Part shown: positions 51,646 through 61,407 of the stretch, piece by piece
Layout: every line of letters starts with the position of its first letter
Position numbering within the stretch: the stretch's first letter is position 1
Origin: Neisseria flavescens
GTDB taxonomy: Bacteria > Pseudomonadota > Gammaproteobacteria > Burkholderiales > Neisseriaceae
DNA: 64,000 nucleotides
Assembly: GCF_005221285.1 (NCBI RefSeq)
Contig: NZ_CP039886.1
Span: 1,426,001 to 1,490,000 of the forward strand
Reading direction: 5' to 3'
The notes under the pieces: model-generated
Seen by the model: the letters and a program-made list of their open reading frames with translations, nothing else
Database searches by the model: none
Told to the model about the DNA's origin: nothing
Translations under genes and position numbers: made by a program

Positions 51646-52197
51646 ATGAATTACTGCGAATTTGTCGCCACGCTTCCTGACGATACGGACAACCCCAACA
51701 GACATTATCACGACGCGCAATACGGTTTTCCGATTGAGGACGACAATGAATTGTTTGAAAGGCTGGTGTTGGAAATCAATCAGGCAGGATTGAGCTGGAC
51801 GCTGATGCTGAAGAAACGGCAGGCATTTCAGACGGCATTTAAAGGTTTTGACATCGATACGGTCGCTGCATTTGACGAAGCCGATATTGAGCGACTGCTT
51901 GCCGATGCAGGCATCGTCCGCAACCGCCTGAAAATCAACGCAGCCATTTATAACGCGCGACAAATCAAACAAATACAGCAAGAGTACGGCTCATTCAAAA
52001 ACTGGCTCGATGCGAACCATCCGCTCGACAAGGCTGAATGGGTGAAGCTGTTTAAAAAACATTTCAAATTTGTCGGCGGCGAAATCGTCGGCGAATTTTT
52101 AATGAGTGCCGGTTACCTGCCCGGCGCGCATGTGGAAACCTGTCCGGTTTATAGGGAAATATTGGCATATCGTCCAAAGTGGGCGGAGGCCGTCTGA
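51646..52197 (+). CDS. tag: DNA-3-methyladenine glycosylase I
   Basis: The 183-residue protein begins MNYCEFVATL. Zinc ligands are likely the N-terminal Cys4, a His in NRHYHDAQYG, and the C-terminal His and Cys in GAHVETCPVY. Other Tag features are EINQAGLSWTLMLKKRQAFQTAF and KHFKFVGGEIVGEFLMSAG. It removes 3-methyladenine from DNA. The stop TGA is part of a DUS (GAGGCCGTCTGA), so the last residues EAV come from the uptake sequence. It lies between gcvH and gcvP. Confidence 0.92.
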   Translation: MNYCEFVATLPDDTDNPNRHYHDAQYGFPIEDDNELFERLVLEINQAGLSWTLMLKKRQAFQTAFKGFDIDTVAAFDEADIERLLADAGIVRNRLKINAAIYNARQIKQIQQEYGSFKNWLDANHPLDKAEWVKLFKKHFKFVGGEIVGEFLMSAGYLPGAHVETCPVYREILAYRPKWAEAV

Positions 52198-52252
52198 AAC
52201 AACATCTGCAAGAAAAAACAGTGTTGATATCGATAACACCGAAGGAGTAGAA

Positions 52253-55117
52253 ATGAAACTATCCGAACTGTTCAACCCCAACGAATTTGCCGCGCGCCAT
52301 TTGAGCTTTGGCGACGAGGCTGCGCTTTTGGAAGCACTCGGCGAGAAAAGCATGGACGATTTTGTCGGCAATACCGTGCCGCAAAGCATTCGTATGCCGT
52401 CTGAACTCGATTTGCCCGAGGCCTTGACCGAGGCAGACGCATTGGCGAAATTGAAAGGCATTGCGTCGAAAAACGTAATTAACAAGTCCTATATCGGCTT
52501 GGGCTATTACCCGACCCGTGTGCCGAATGTGATTTTGCGTAACGTACTGGAAAATCCGGGTTGGTATACCGCCTACACCCCGTATCAGGCGGAAATTGCC
52601 CAAGGTCGTTTGGAAGCGTTGTTGAACTTCCAACAAGTGTGTATCGATTTGACCGGTTTTCCCGTGGCAGGCGCGTCTTTGCTGGACGAAGCGACCGCCG
52701 CCGCCGAAGCGATGGCGATGGCGCACCGCGTGGGCAAAGTGAAATCCAGGCGCTTCTTTGTGGATGCGCGCGTGTATCCGCAAACTTTGGACGTGATGAA
52801 AACCCGCGCCAAATATTTCGGCTTCGAGCTGGTAGTCGGCGATTTTGCCAAAGCGGATGAAGGCGAATACTTCGGCGCACTGTTCCAATATGTCGGCAAA
52901 GACGGCGACGTGCAAGACTTACAAAGTGTCATAGGCCGTCTGAAAGACAAAGGCACGATTGTCGCCGTTGCCGCCGACATCATGAGCTTGGTTTTGCTGA
53001 AACCGCCTGCCGAATTGGGCGCAGATATTGCTTTGGGCAACACCCAACGCTTCGGCGTGCCGATGGGCTTCGGTGGTCCGCACGCTGCTTATTTCTCGTT
53101 TAAAGATGAGTTCAAACGTTCCGCCCCGGGCCGCATCATCGGCGTATCCAAAGACGCATCGGGCAAACCTGCCTTGCGCATGGCGTTGTCCACCCGCGAG
53201 CAACACATCCGCCGCGAAAAAGCGACATCCAATATTTGTACCGCGCAGGCATTGCTGGCGAACTTGGCCGGTATGTATGCCGTTTACCACGGCCCGGAAG
53301 GTGTGAAACGCATTGCCAACCGCATTCATGCGCTGGCTTCTGCCTTTGCCGATGCGCTGGTTTCCGACGGCCTGAATGTGGTTCACAAGGTCTTCTTCGA
53401 TACCGTTACCGTCGATTTCGGCAGCAAAGAGAAAGCAGACCAAGTGTTTGCCGCTGCTTTGGAGTCAGGTTACAACCTGCGCCGTGTCAACAATACTCAA
53501 GTTGCGGCTGCATTCCATGAAACGTCGGTATACGAAGATTTGGTTGAAGATTTGGTTGATTTGTACCGCGCGTTTACCGGCAAGGATACGTTCACATTTG
53601 CCGATGATATCAAAGGCCGTCTGAACGCCGAATTGCTGCGTCAAGATGACATTCTGCAACATCCTGTGTTCAACAGTTACCACACCGAACACGAAATGTT
53701 GCGCTACCTGAAAAAACTCGAAGACCGCGACTTGGCGATGAACCGCAGCATGATTTCATTGGGTAGCTGCACCATGAAACTCAACGCGACTGCGGAAATG
53801 TTGCCGATTACTTGGGCTGAGTTCTCCGACATCCACCCTTACGCTCCTGAAGCGCAAACCACCGGCTACCGCGAATTGCTCGCCGATATGGAAAACAGCC
53901 TGAAAGCCATCACCGGCTTTGACGCGATTTCCTTCCAGCCCAACTCTGGCGCGCAGGGCGAATACAGCGGCATGCTCTCCATCCGCCGCTATCAAGAAGC
54001 CAACGGCGAGGGACACCGCAACATCTGCCTGATTCCTAAGTCCGCCCACGGCACCAACCCTGCGACTGCGGCCATGCTGGGCTTGAAAGTCGTCGTTGTT
54101 GATACCGACGAACACGGCAACGTCAATATCGACGATTTGAAAGCCAAAGCCGAGCAACACCGCGACGCTTTGTCCGCCATCATGATTACTTACCCGTCCA
54201 CCCACGGCGTGTACGAAGAAGGCATCCGCGACATCTGCCGCATCATCCATGAAAACGGCGGACAGGTTTACATGGACGGCGCCAACCTCAACGCCCAAAT
54301 CGGCATCATGCAGCCTGCCGAAGTCGGTGCGGACGTATTGCACATGAACCTGCACAAAACCTTCTGTATCCCTCACGGCGGCGGCGGTCCAGGCGTCGGC
54401 CCTATCGGTTTGAAAGCCCACCTTGCCCCGTTTGCACCGGGACACGCTTTGACCGACACCCACAGCGCCAGTGCCGACCAAACCGCCGTTGCTGCTGCGG
54501 CCTTCGGTTCTGCGTCCATCCTGCCGATTACTTGGGTGTACCTGACCATGATGGGCAAACAAGGAATGGAACAGGCAACACGCTGGGCATTGCTCAACGC
54601 CAACTACGTTGCCAAACGTCTGAGCGAAGACTATCCGATTCTGTATACAGGCAAAAACGGCCGTGTTGCGCACGAATGTATCGTCGATTTGCGTCCGCTC
54701 AAAGCCGAAAGCGGCATCACTGAAACCGACATCGCCAAACGCCTGATGGACTACGGCTTCCACGCGCCGACGGTTTCCTTCCCTGTTGCCGGTACGCTGA
54801 TGATCGAGCCGACCGAGAGTGAAAGCAAAGCCGAACTCGACCGCTTTATCGCCGCCCTGAAATCCATTCGCCGCGAAGTGCAGAAAGTCATCGACGGCGA
54901 ATGGCCGAAAGAAGACAACCCGCTGGTCAACGCTCCGCACACCGCGTCTGATGTAACCGGCGAATGGGCGCATCCGTACTCCCGCGAAGAAGCCGTCTTC
55001 CCATTGCCGTTCGTCCGCGAACACAAATTCTGGCCGAGCGTGAAACGGGTAGATGAAGTGTATGGCGACCGCAATCTGATTTGCTCCTGCTTGCCGATTG
55101 ACGCATACGAAGATTAA
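52253..55117 (+). CDS. gcvP: Glycine dehydrogenase (decarboxylating), P protein
   Basis: The 954-residue GcvP starts MKLSELFNPNEFAARH after GAAGGAG; a longer frame from 52106 overlaps tag and was rejected. It has both homologous halves; the PLP-lysine is in HMNLHKTFCIPHGGGGPG, near residue 702. It decarboxylates glycine and loads GcvH. Several DUS lie in the gene. Confidence 0.97.
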   Translation: MKLSELFNPNEFAARHLSFGDEAALLEALGEKSMDDFVGNTVPQSIRMPSELDLPEALTEADALAKLKGIASKNVINKSYIGLGYYPTRVPNVILRNVLENPGWYTAYTPYQAEIAQGRLEALLNFQQVCIDLTGFPVAGASLLDEATAAAEAMAMAHRVGKVKSRRFFVDARVYPQTLDVMKTRAKYFGFELVVGDFAKADEGEYFGALFQYVGKDGDVQDLQSVIGRLKDKGTIVAVAADIMSLVLLKPPAELGADIALGNTQRFGVPMGFGGPHAAYFSFKDEFKRSAPGRIIGVSKDASGKPALRMALSTREQHIRREKATSNICTAQALLANLAGMYAVYHGPEGVKRIANRIHALASAFADALVSDGLNVVHKVFFDTVTVDFGSKEKADQVFAAALESGYNLRRVNNTQVAAAFHETSVYEDLVEDLVDLYRAFTGKDTFTFADDIKGRLNAELLRQDDILQHPVFNSYHTEHEMLRYLKKLEDRDLAMNRSMISLGSCTMKLNATAEMLPITWAEFSDIHPYAPEAQTTGYRELLADMENSLKAITGFDAISFQPNSGAQGEYSGMLSIRRYQEANGEGHRNICLIPKSAHGTNPATAAMLGLKVVVVDTDEHGNVNIDDLKAKAEQHRDALSAIMITYPSTHGVYEEGIRDICRIIHENGGQVYMDGANLNAQIGIMQPAEVGADVLHMNLHKTFCIPHGGGGPGVGPIGLKAHLAPFAPGHALTDTHSASADQTAVAAAAFGSASILPITWVYLTMMGKQGMEQATRWALLNANYVAKRLSEDYPILYTGKNGRVAHECIVDLRPLKAESGITETDIAKRLMDYGFHAPTVSFPVAGTLMIEPTESESKAELDRFIAALKSIRREVQKVIDGEWPKEDNPLVNAPHTASDVTGEWAHPYSREEAVFPLPFVREHKFWPSVKRVDEVYGDRNLICSCLPIDAYED

Positions 55118-55141
55118 GCCTGAATAGGTTTAAAATTGAAC

Positions 55142-55181
55142 AGGCTGTCTGAAAATGGAAATAGTTTTCAGACGGCCTTTT
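55142..55181 (+). terminator. DUS inverted-repeat terminator after gcvP
   Basis: AGGCTGTCTGAAAA and TTTTCAGACGGCCT with a T tail; the left arm has one mismatch to the DUS. Confidence 0.75.
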
Positions 55182-55341
55182 GTTTGTTAAGATATTTCGC
55201 CCGAGAACATACATTTGTTTTTGGTAAAACAACAGAAAAGGCATTCGGAAAGATAGACGGCGAATGCCTTTGCTTGCGGATAAAACCAAACGGCTTCCCA
55301 TAACGATAAGCAAAAGGCCGTCTGAAAAACAGGAGGACACG

Positions 55342-56151
55342 ATGGACGAACTTTTTATTCAAACGCTGACGATTGCCGGCTCCGATTCCGGCGGCGGCGC
55401 GGGCATACAGGCGGATTTGAAGACGTTTCAGATGCGCGGCGTGTTCGGTACCAGCGTACTGACAGCGGTTACCGCACAAAATACTTTGGGCGTATCGGCA
55501 GTGCATCCGATACCGACCGACATGATTGCGGCGCAAATTGCCGCGATTCAGGAGGATTTTCAAATCCGCGCCTATAAAATCGGCATGCTGGGTACGGCGG
55601 AAATCATCGAATGCGTGGCGGAACAAACCGCCGAATGCGGCTTCGGCAAACGCGTGTTGGATCCGGTCATGATTGCCAAAGGAGGCGCGCCGTTGTTGGA
55701 AAATTCAGCCGTCGAAGCCATGAAACGCCTGCTGCTGCCGCATACGGACGTATTGACCCCCAATCTGCCCGAAGCGCAGGCATTGACGGGTATCAATATT
55801 GAAAACCGCCAAGATGCGGAACGCGCCGCCAAAATTCTTCAGGATTGGGGCGTGAAAAATGTGGTGATTAAGGGCGGTCATCTTGCCGACAGCCAAAGCG
55901 AATATTGCACCGACTGGCTGTTTACGCCATACGAAACCATTGAGCTGAACAGCAAACGTTTCCCAACGCCGCATACGCATGGCACGGGCTGCACGTTTTC
56001 TGCCTGTATTACTGCCGAGTTGGCAAAAGGGTTTAGTGTGTCCGAAGCGGTTCAAACGGCAAAAAACTATATTGCCGCCGCCATTTCCCATCCTTTGGGC
56101 ATCGGGGCAGGGCACGGGCCGGTCAATCATTGGGCGTATCGGGACGAATAA
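55342..56151 (+). CDS. thiD: Hydroxymethylpyrimidine/phosphomethylpyrimidine kinase
   Basis: The 269-residue ribokinase-fold protein starts MDELFIQTLTIAGSDSGGGA after AGGAGG; an upstream start at 55264 was rejected. ThiD motifs include the N-terminal GSDSGGGAGIQADLKTF and the C-terminal HTHGTGCTFSACITAELAKG, the anion hole with catalytic Asp replaced by the Cys-containing GTGC form. It phosphorylates HMP twice for thiamine synthesis. No other thi gene is adjacent. Confidence 0.94.
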   Translation: MDELFIQTLTIAGSDSGGGAGIQADLKTFQMRGVFGTSVLTAVTAQNTLGVSAVHPIPTDMIAAQIAAIQEDFQIRAYKIGMLGTAEIIECVAEQTAECGFGKRVLDPVMIAKGGAPLLENSAVEAMKRLLLPHTDVLTPNLPEAQALTGINIENRQDAERAAKILQDWGVKNVVIKGGHLADSQSEYCTDWLFTPYETIELNSKRFPTPHTHGTGCTFSACITAELAKGFSVSEAVQTAKNYIAAAISHPLGIGAGHGPVNHWAYRDE

Positions 56152-56262
56152 TGCGTTCAAATCAATTGTAATTGATTGTATTTTTCAGACGGCCTGACTA
56201 GGTTTATCACTTGAAATTGTTTACAATATCGGATTAATGCTTTTACGGATAAAAAAGACACC

Positions 56263-56682
56263 ATGCAAGTTACCTCAAAATGGATAGACGGAATGTGCTT
56301 CGTCGGTACAACGGCAAATGGACACAGCGTTGTGATGGAAGGCGCGGCGGCTGAAGGCGAAGTCAAACGCGGCCCCAGCCCGATGGAAATGCTGTTGTTG
56401 GGTGTAGCAGGCTGTTCCAGCATCGATGTGGTGATGATTGCCGAGAAACAACGCCAAAAAATCACCGACTGCCGTGCCGAAGTGACTGCCAAACGCGCCG
56501 ACACCGCGCCGCGCGTGTTTACCGAAATCCATATCCATTTCAAAGTGTATGGTCGGGATTTGCAGGAAAGCGCGATTGAACGCGCCGTACAGATGTCTGC
56601 CGAAAAATATTGCTCCGCATCGATTATGCTGGGCAAAGCGGCAAAAATGAGCCACAGCTTCGAGATTGTCGAAACAGAATAG
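56263..56682 (+). CDS. OsmC family protein
   Basis: The 139-residue protein has the two family Cys residues: LLGVAGCSSIDVV and AEKYCSASIML. It begins MQVTSKWIDGMCFVGTT. It fits the YhfA-like OsmC subgroup; OsmC/Ohr proteins reduce organic peroxides with the Cys pair, though YhfA-type proteins are not well characterised. Monocistronic. Confidence 0.88.
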   Translation: MQVTSKWIDGMCFVGTTANGHSVVMEGAAAEGEVKRGPSPMEMLLLGVAGCSSIDVVMIAEKQRQKITDCRAEVTAKRADTAPRVFTEIHIHFKVYGRDLQESAIERAVQMSAEKYCSASIMLGKAAKMSHSFEIVETE

Positions 56683-56730
56683 GGCGGTTTCAGGGTGGTC
56701 GTGTCGGAGCGTGAACCGGCTACCCACAAA

Positions 56731-56778
56731 AAAAGCAGATATATTCACGCATTAACATGAATATATCTGCTTGCTTTT
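56731..56778 (+). terminator. Terminator after the OsmC gene
   Basis: AAGCAGATATATTCA and TGAATATATCTGCTT form a perfect 15-bp stem, followed by a T-rich stretch. Confidence 0.85.
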
Positions 56779-56944
56779 TATTCCTTTTTCTTCTCTCTCT
56801 ATCAGCCTTTATAACTTGGCTTGTTGATCTCATTGTGCAAGTTTCGTTTAACATTGTCAACAATTTTTAATTATATTTTAAACAACCCCGAAAGATGCAG
56901 GCTTGTAAACGCTTGCGCCTTAATACGGATACAGGGGAAACATT

Positions 56945-57658
56945 ATGGATTACGAAAATAATACCAACGTTGCGCCTGCAACTTCATCGCTTATTTTGGA
57001 AGAGCGTCATGATTCCGAACTCTTCCGCGTGTACGCATTGATTTTGGACGGCATTACCGACCATCTGCTGTTGCCGGGCAAAAAACTGACCGAGTCCGAG
57101 CTTTGTCGACAAATGGTTTGCTCGCGCAATACCGTACGTGGCGCATTGTCGCTTTTGGCGCACGACAAAATCGTCGATTTGCAGCCCAATCGCGGCGCAT
57201 TTGTCCATGTACCGGACTTAAAAGAAATGAAAGACGTGTTCAACACGCGTATCGAAATGGAAAGCATGATTCTGAGCCTCCTTATCGATATGCCTGATTT
57301 GGAAATGCGTCTGCAACCGCTTTACGCCATGATTGAGCAAGAGGGTGCAGCCTCCGAAAGCGGCGACCGCGTGGGTTGGAACCGCCTGTCCAATGCATTC
57401 CATGTCGAATTGGCGCGACTACTGGGCAATAATGTCCTGTTTGAAATCATGAATACCTTGTGTGCGCGCTCTTCATTGATTGTGGCCGTTTCCGATCCGC
57501 TTCGCAAAGAAAAGCGCAACATCGATTCCAATTCACACCATGAACACCGGGAAATTCTCGATTTGTTGCTGGCAGGCAAGCGCAACCGTGTGACCAAAGT
57601 CATACGCCGCCACTTGGGCGCGTGTATGGAACGCTTGGAACAGAAACTCGAGATGTAA
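56945..57658 (+). CDS. GntR-family (FCD) transcriptional regulator
   Basis: The 237-residue protein has an N-terminal winged HTH (DHLLLPGKKLTESELCRQM, CSRNTVRGALSLLAHDKIV) and a C-terminal all-helical FCD ligand domain with metal-type residues (NAFHVELARLL, NSHHEHREILDLL). It resembles the neisserial regulator GdhR in length and layout, but the link is from memory and not tested. The next gene (DeoR type) is on the same strand beyond a DUS terminator. Confidence 0.85.
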   Translation: MDYENNTNVAPATSSLILEERHDSELFRVYALILDGITDHLLLPGKKLTESELCRQMVCSRNTVRGALSLLAHDKIVDLQPNRGAFVHVPDLKEMKDVFNTRIEMESMILSLLIDMPDLEMRLQPLYAMIEQEGAASESGDRVGWNRLSNAFHVELARLLGNNVLFEIMNTLCARSSLIVAVSDPLRKEKRNIDSNSHHEHREILDLLLAGKRNRVTKVIRRHLGACMERLEQKLEM

Positions 57659-57676
57659 TCGGTTTGACAATAACAA

Positions 57677-57701
57677 GGCCGTCTGAAATATTCAGACGGC
57701 C
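57677..57701 (+). terminator. Paired-DUS hairpin
   Basis: GGCCGTCTGAA, 3-nt loop, TTCAGACGGCC between the two regulator genes. Confidence 0.75.
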
Positions 57702-57730
57702 ATTGGTTTATCCCTACAAAACGAAACGCC

Positions 57731-58510
57731 ATGAAACCCAAAATCCAAAGACACGAACATATCCTCACCCTTGTCCGCGAACATAACTTTATGACGGTGG
57801 AAGAATTGGCGGCAAATTTGGATGTTACGCCGCAAACCATACGCCGCGATGTGCAAGAGTTGAGCGAGACCGGACAGCTCAAACGCTATCACGGCGGCGC
57901 ATCTTTGGGCGACGTTTCGGTTGTAACGGCAGGGCAGGAGCGGCGCAACCATCAGCAGCAGGAAAAAAACGCCATTGCCCGTCTGATTGCTTCCACTATT
58001 CCCGATAATGCCTCGCTGTTTATCAGCATCGGCACCACCATGGAAGCCGTCGCCGCCGAGTTGGTCAGACAGCGTAAAAATCTGCGGATTATCACCAACA
58101 ACATCTACGCCGCCTCCATCACTGCGGCGCGTACCGACTACACGGTCATCATCGCTTCCGGCGTGGTCCGCCCCTTGGACGGCGGTATTACCGGCGTGGC
58201 GACCGTCGATTTCATCAACCAATTCAAAGTCGACTATGCCATCATGAGTACCCACGGCATAGAAAACGACGGCTCGCTTTTGGATGACGATTACAAGGAA
58301 GTCAGCGTCATGCAGGCAATGGTGAACAATGCCCGAGTGCGCTATCTTGGCGTCGATCACAGCAAATTCAACAGCAATGCCTTGGTCAGACTGGGCGATA
58401 TCGGCGCATTCGATAAGCTGTTTACCGACCGCCCACCATCCGCCGCCATGCAAAAAACCCTAAACGAGCGTGGCGTGGCGTGGCAGGTTGCCGACCCTGT
58501 ATCAAAGTAG
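57731..58510 (+). CDS. DeoR/GlpR-family transcriptional regulator
   Basis: The 259-residue protein has the DeoR HTH (HEHILTLVREHNFMTVEELA, VTPQTIRRDVQELSETGQL) and the C-terminal sugar-phosphate sensing domain (DNASLFISIGTTMEAVAAEL, LGVDHSKFNSNALVRLGDI). Such proteins repress sugar or glycerol catabolism genes. No sugar operon is next to it, so the target is unknown. Confidence 0.9.
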   Translation: MKPKIQRHEHILTLVREHNFMTVEELAANLDVTPQTIRRDVQELSETGQLKRYHGGASLGDVSVVTAGQERRNHQQQEKNAIARLIASTIPDNASLFISIGTTMEAVAAELVRQRKNLRIITNNIYAASITAARTDYTVIIASGVVRPLDGGITGVATVDFINQFKVDYAIMSTHGIENDGSLLDDDYKEVSVMQAMVNNARVRYLGVDHSKFNSNALVRLGDIGAFDKLFTDRPPSAAMQKTLNERGVAWQVADPVSK

Positions 58511-58547
58511 CCAAGTCGGGTACAATTGAGCCATCATTCCATTCCTT

Positions 58548-58582
58548 TCAGACGGCCTGATTGAATGTTCAGGCCGTCTGAA
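58548..58582 (+). terminator. Tail-to-tail DUS pair
   Basis: TTCAGACGGCCTGA and TCAGGCCGTCTGAA with a short spacer, between the DeoR-type gene and glnS. Confidence 0.6.
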
Positions 58583-58615
58583 AACAGAAAATCATTTTCC
58601 CATCAAAGAAATATT

Positions 58616-60304
58616 ATGTTGAATAAAGACCAATTTGCGGACAACCATTTCATCCGCACCATCATCGAAGAAGACCTAAAAAGCGGTAAACATACAGCCA
58701 TCCAAACCCGCTTCCCGCCCGAGCCGAACGGCTATTTGCACATCGGCCACGCCAAATCTATCTGCTTGAATTTTGGTTTGGCGTATATTTACGACGGCTT
58801 GTGCAACCTGCGTTTTGACGATACCAATCCTGAAAAAGAAAACGACGAATACGTCAACGCCATCAAAGAAGACGTCGAATGGTTGTGCTTCCATTGGGCT
58901 GGCGAGCCGCGTTTCGCTTCCAACTATTTCGACCAGCTTTACGACTACGCCGTCGGTTTGATTAAAGACGGCAAGGCGTATGTCGATGATTTGACCCCTG
59001 AAGAAATGCGCGAATACCGTGGTACGCTGACCGAAGCAGGCAAAAACAGCCCTTACCGCGACCGCAGTATCGAAGAAAACCTCGACCTGTTCACGCGTAT
59101 GAAAAACGGCGAGTTCCCCGACGGCAGCAAAACCCTGCGCCTGAAAATCGACATGGCTTCGGGCAACATCAATATGCGCGATCCCGTCATCTACCGCATC
59201 CGCCGCGCCTATCACCACAACACCGGCGACAAATGGTGCATCTACCCGATGTACGACTACACACATTGCATTTCCGATGCCATTGAAGGCATCACGCATT
59301 CCCTGTGTACGCTCGAATTTGAAGCCCACCGTCCGCTCTACGACTGGGTGCTGGACAACATCCCCGCGCCGCATGCCACACGCCCGCGCCAATACGAGTT
59401 TTCCCGTTTGGAGCTTTTGTACACCATCACATCCAAACGGAAATTGAATCAGTTGGTTGTGGAAAAACACGTTTCCGGCTGGGACGATCCGCGTATGCCG
59501 ACCATTTCCGGTATGCGCCGTCGCGGCTACACGCCCGAAGGCCTGCGCCTGTTTGCCAAACGCGCCGGTATTTCCAAATCTGAAAACATCGTCGATATGA
59601 GCGTGTTGGAAGGCGCGATTCGTGAAGAGTTGGAAAACTCCGCCCCGCGCCTGATGGCGGTTTTGAACCCGCTCAAAGTAACGCTGACCAACTTTGAAGC
59701 CGGCAAAACCCAAAGCCGCCGCGCCGCGTTCCACCCGAACCACGAAGAAATGGGCGATCGCGAAGTACCTATTTCACAAACTATCTATATCGAAGCCGAC
59801 GACTTTGCCGAAAATCCGCCCAAAGGCTTCAAACGTCTGATTCCCGGCGGCGAAGTGCGTTTGCGCCACGGCTATGTCATCAAGTGCGATGAAGTAGTCA
59901 AAGACGCGGCAGGCAATGTGGTTGAACTCAAATGCAGCATCGACCACGATACCTTGGGCAAAAATCCCGAAGGCCGCAAAGTCAAAGGCGTGATTCACTG
60001 GGTTTCCGCCGAACACGCAGCCGAAATCAAAGTCCGCCTGTACGACCGCCTCTTTACCGTCGAGCGTCCCGATGCCGTGCGCGGCGAAGACGGCAACTAC
60101 CTGCCGTTTACCGATTTCCTCAATCCGGAATCCATCAAGGAAATCACTGCCTACGCCGAACCTGTCGCAAAAGATTTGCCGGCAGAAAGCCGTTGGCAGT
60201 TCGAGCGTATCGGCTACTTCGTCACCGACCGCAAAGACCACAGCAAAGACACGCCGGTGTTTAACCGCACGGTCACGCTGAAAGATTCTTGGCAGCCTAA
60301 GTAA
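58616..60304 (+). CDS. glnS: Glutaminyl-tRNA synthetase
   Basis: The 562-residue class I synthetase starts MLNKDQFADNHFIRTII; a frame extended through the upstream DUS (from 58565) was rejected. HIGH motif: PPEPNGYLHIGHAKS. KMSKS-like motif: YTITSKRKLNQLV. A C-terminal beta-barrel anticodon domain follows. It charges tRNA-Gln directly. Confidence 0.97.
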   Translation: MLNKDQFADNHFIRTIIEEDLKSGKHTAIQTRFPPEPNGYLHIGHAKSICLNFGLAYIYDGLCNLRFDDTNPEKENDEYVNAIKEDVEWLCFHWAGEPRFASNYFDQLYDYAVGLIKDGKAYVDDLTPEEMREYRGTLTEAGKNSPYRDRSIEENLDLFTRMKNGEFPDGSKTLRLKIDMASGNINMRDPVIYRIRRAYHHNTGDKWCIYPMYDYTHCISDAIEGITHSLCTLEFEAHRPLYDWVLDNIPAPHATRPRQYEFSRLELLYTITSKRKLNQLVVEKHVSGWDDPRMPTISGMRRRGYTPEGLRLFAKRAGISKSENIVDMSVLEGAIREELENSAPRLMAVLNPLKVTLTNFEAGKTQSRRAAFHPNHEEMGDREVPISQTIYIEADDFAENPPKGFKRLIPGGEVRLRHGYVIKCDEVVKDAAGNVVELKCSIDHDTLGKNPEGRKVKGVIHWVSAEHAAEIKVRLYDRLFTVERPDAVRGEDGNYLPFTDFLNPESIKEITAYAEPVAKDLPAESRWQFERIGYFVTDRKDHSKDTPVFNRTVTLKDSWQPK

Positions 60305-60326
60305 TCTGTTTGCGACAGCTATATTG

Positions 60327-60368
60327 AAGGCCGTCTGAAAACTTGAAATCCGGTTTTCAGACGGCCTT
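60327..60368 (+). terminator. Paired-DUS terminator after glnS
   Basis: AAGGCCGTCTGAAAAC and GTTTTCAGACGGCCTT form a 14+ bp stem. Confidence 0.8.
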
Positions 60369-60386
60369 TGTCGATAAAGGGATAAG

Positions 60387-61289
60387 ATGGAACGTTATTC
60401 TGTACATTTGAAACTGCTGGGAATGGCGGTGTTGTGGGGTGCATCTTGGCCGATGGGGCGGATGCTGGGGCAGTCGCTGCCGCCGTTGACGGGTGGAGCG
60501 GTTCGGTTTGTACTGGCTTCGGTTTTGTTGTTGGGCTGGTTGTTTGCGCGCAGCAGGTTTGCGACTTTGGCGGTTTTGTCGGCGCGGCAATGGCTGGGCT
60601 TGGCAGTAGCGGCTTCCGTCGGGGTATGTGGCTATGCGGTGTTTTTTATGCTGGGTTTGCAGACTATGCCGGCAGGCAAGGCGGCGGTGGTCGTGGCGTT
60701 GAATCCCGTGTTGACGCTGCTGTTGGCGACTTGGTTTTTCGGCGAGCGTTTAAATGCGAAGATTTTGGCGGGTATGCTGCTGGCGGTCGGTGGTGCCATT
60801 ATGGTGGTAACGCAAGGGCAGCCGTTGACGGTGTTATCGGGCGGCATCAAGGCAGGAGAATGGCTGATTTTTGGCTGCGTGGTCTGTTGGGCGGCCTACA
60901 CTTTAATTGGACGTGCGGTTTTACGCGGGATAGATGCGCTGACGGTAACGACGGCAACTTCGTTCATAGGTGCGTTGATGTTGTCGGCGGTGGCGTTGTG
61001 GACGGATGGAATACCGTTTGAGGCAATAGCGGCAATGGATGGGCGCGGTTGGACGGCCTTGGTGTGGCTGGTCATCGGCGCGACGGTATTGGCCTATGCG
61101 TGGTATTTTGAAGGGGTAAAGACTTTGGGTGCAGGCAGCGCGGCGGCGTATATTACGCTCGTGCCGATTTTCGGCGTGCTGTCTTCGGCGTAGTTTTTGG
61201 GCGAACCGCTGCATATTTCGCTGGTTGCAGGTTGTGCAGCGGCAGTCGGCGGCATGACGCTGATGCGGTACGGGCAGAAGGCCGTCTGA
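60387..61289 (+). pseudogene. EamA/DMT-family transporter gene with internal stop
   Basis: The frame reads as a ten-helix EamA exporter: LGMAVLWGASWPMGRMLGQ, the first repeat ending TLLLATWFFGERLNAKIL, then a second repeat. An in-frame TAG at 61191-61193 follows FGVLSSA, but the same frame continues FLGEPLHISLVAGCAAAVGG to a TGA in a DUS at 61287-61289. The truncated product (268 residues) loses the last conserved segment, so function is doubtful. A single T-to-A change of a TTG codon would explain it. It lies 97 bp from IS copy 2. Confidence 0.8.
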
Positions 61290-61407
61290 AGTTGGGCAAA
61301 TACTCGGATTTTTGATAATAAGATTGCGGTTGCCACGTTACTTCCAGCCGTAATCTTATTGAAGGATAAGACCAAGTTACGGCCTTAGAACCTGTATTCA
61401 CAAACAA

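Noticed and set aside
52106..52252. N-terminal extension of gcvP
   Set aside because: It would overlap tag; a strong ribosome site and the family's normal start are at 52253.
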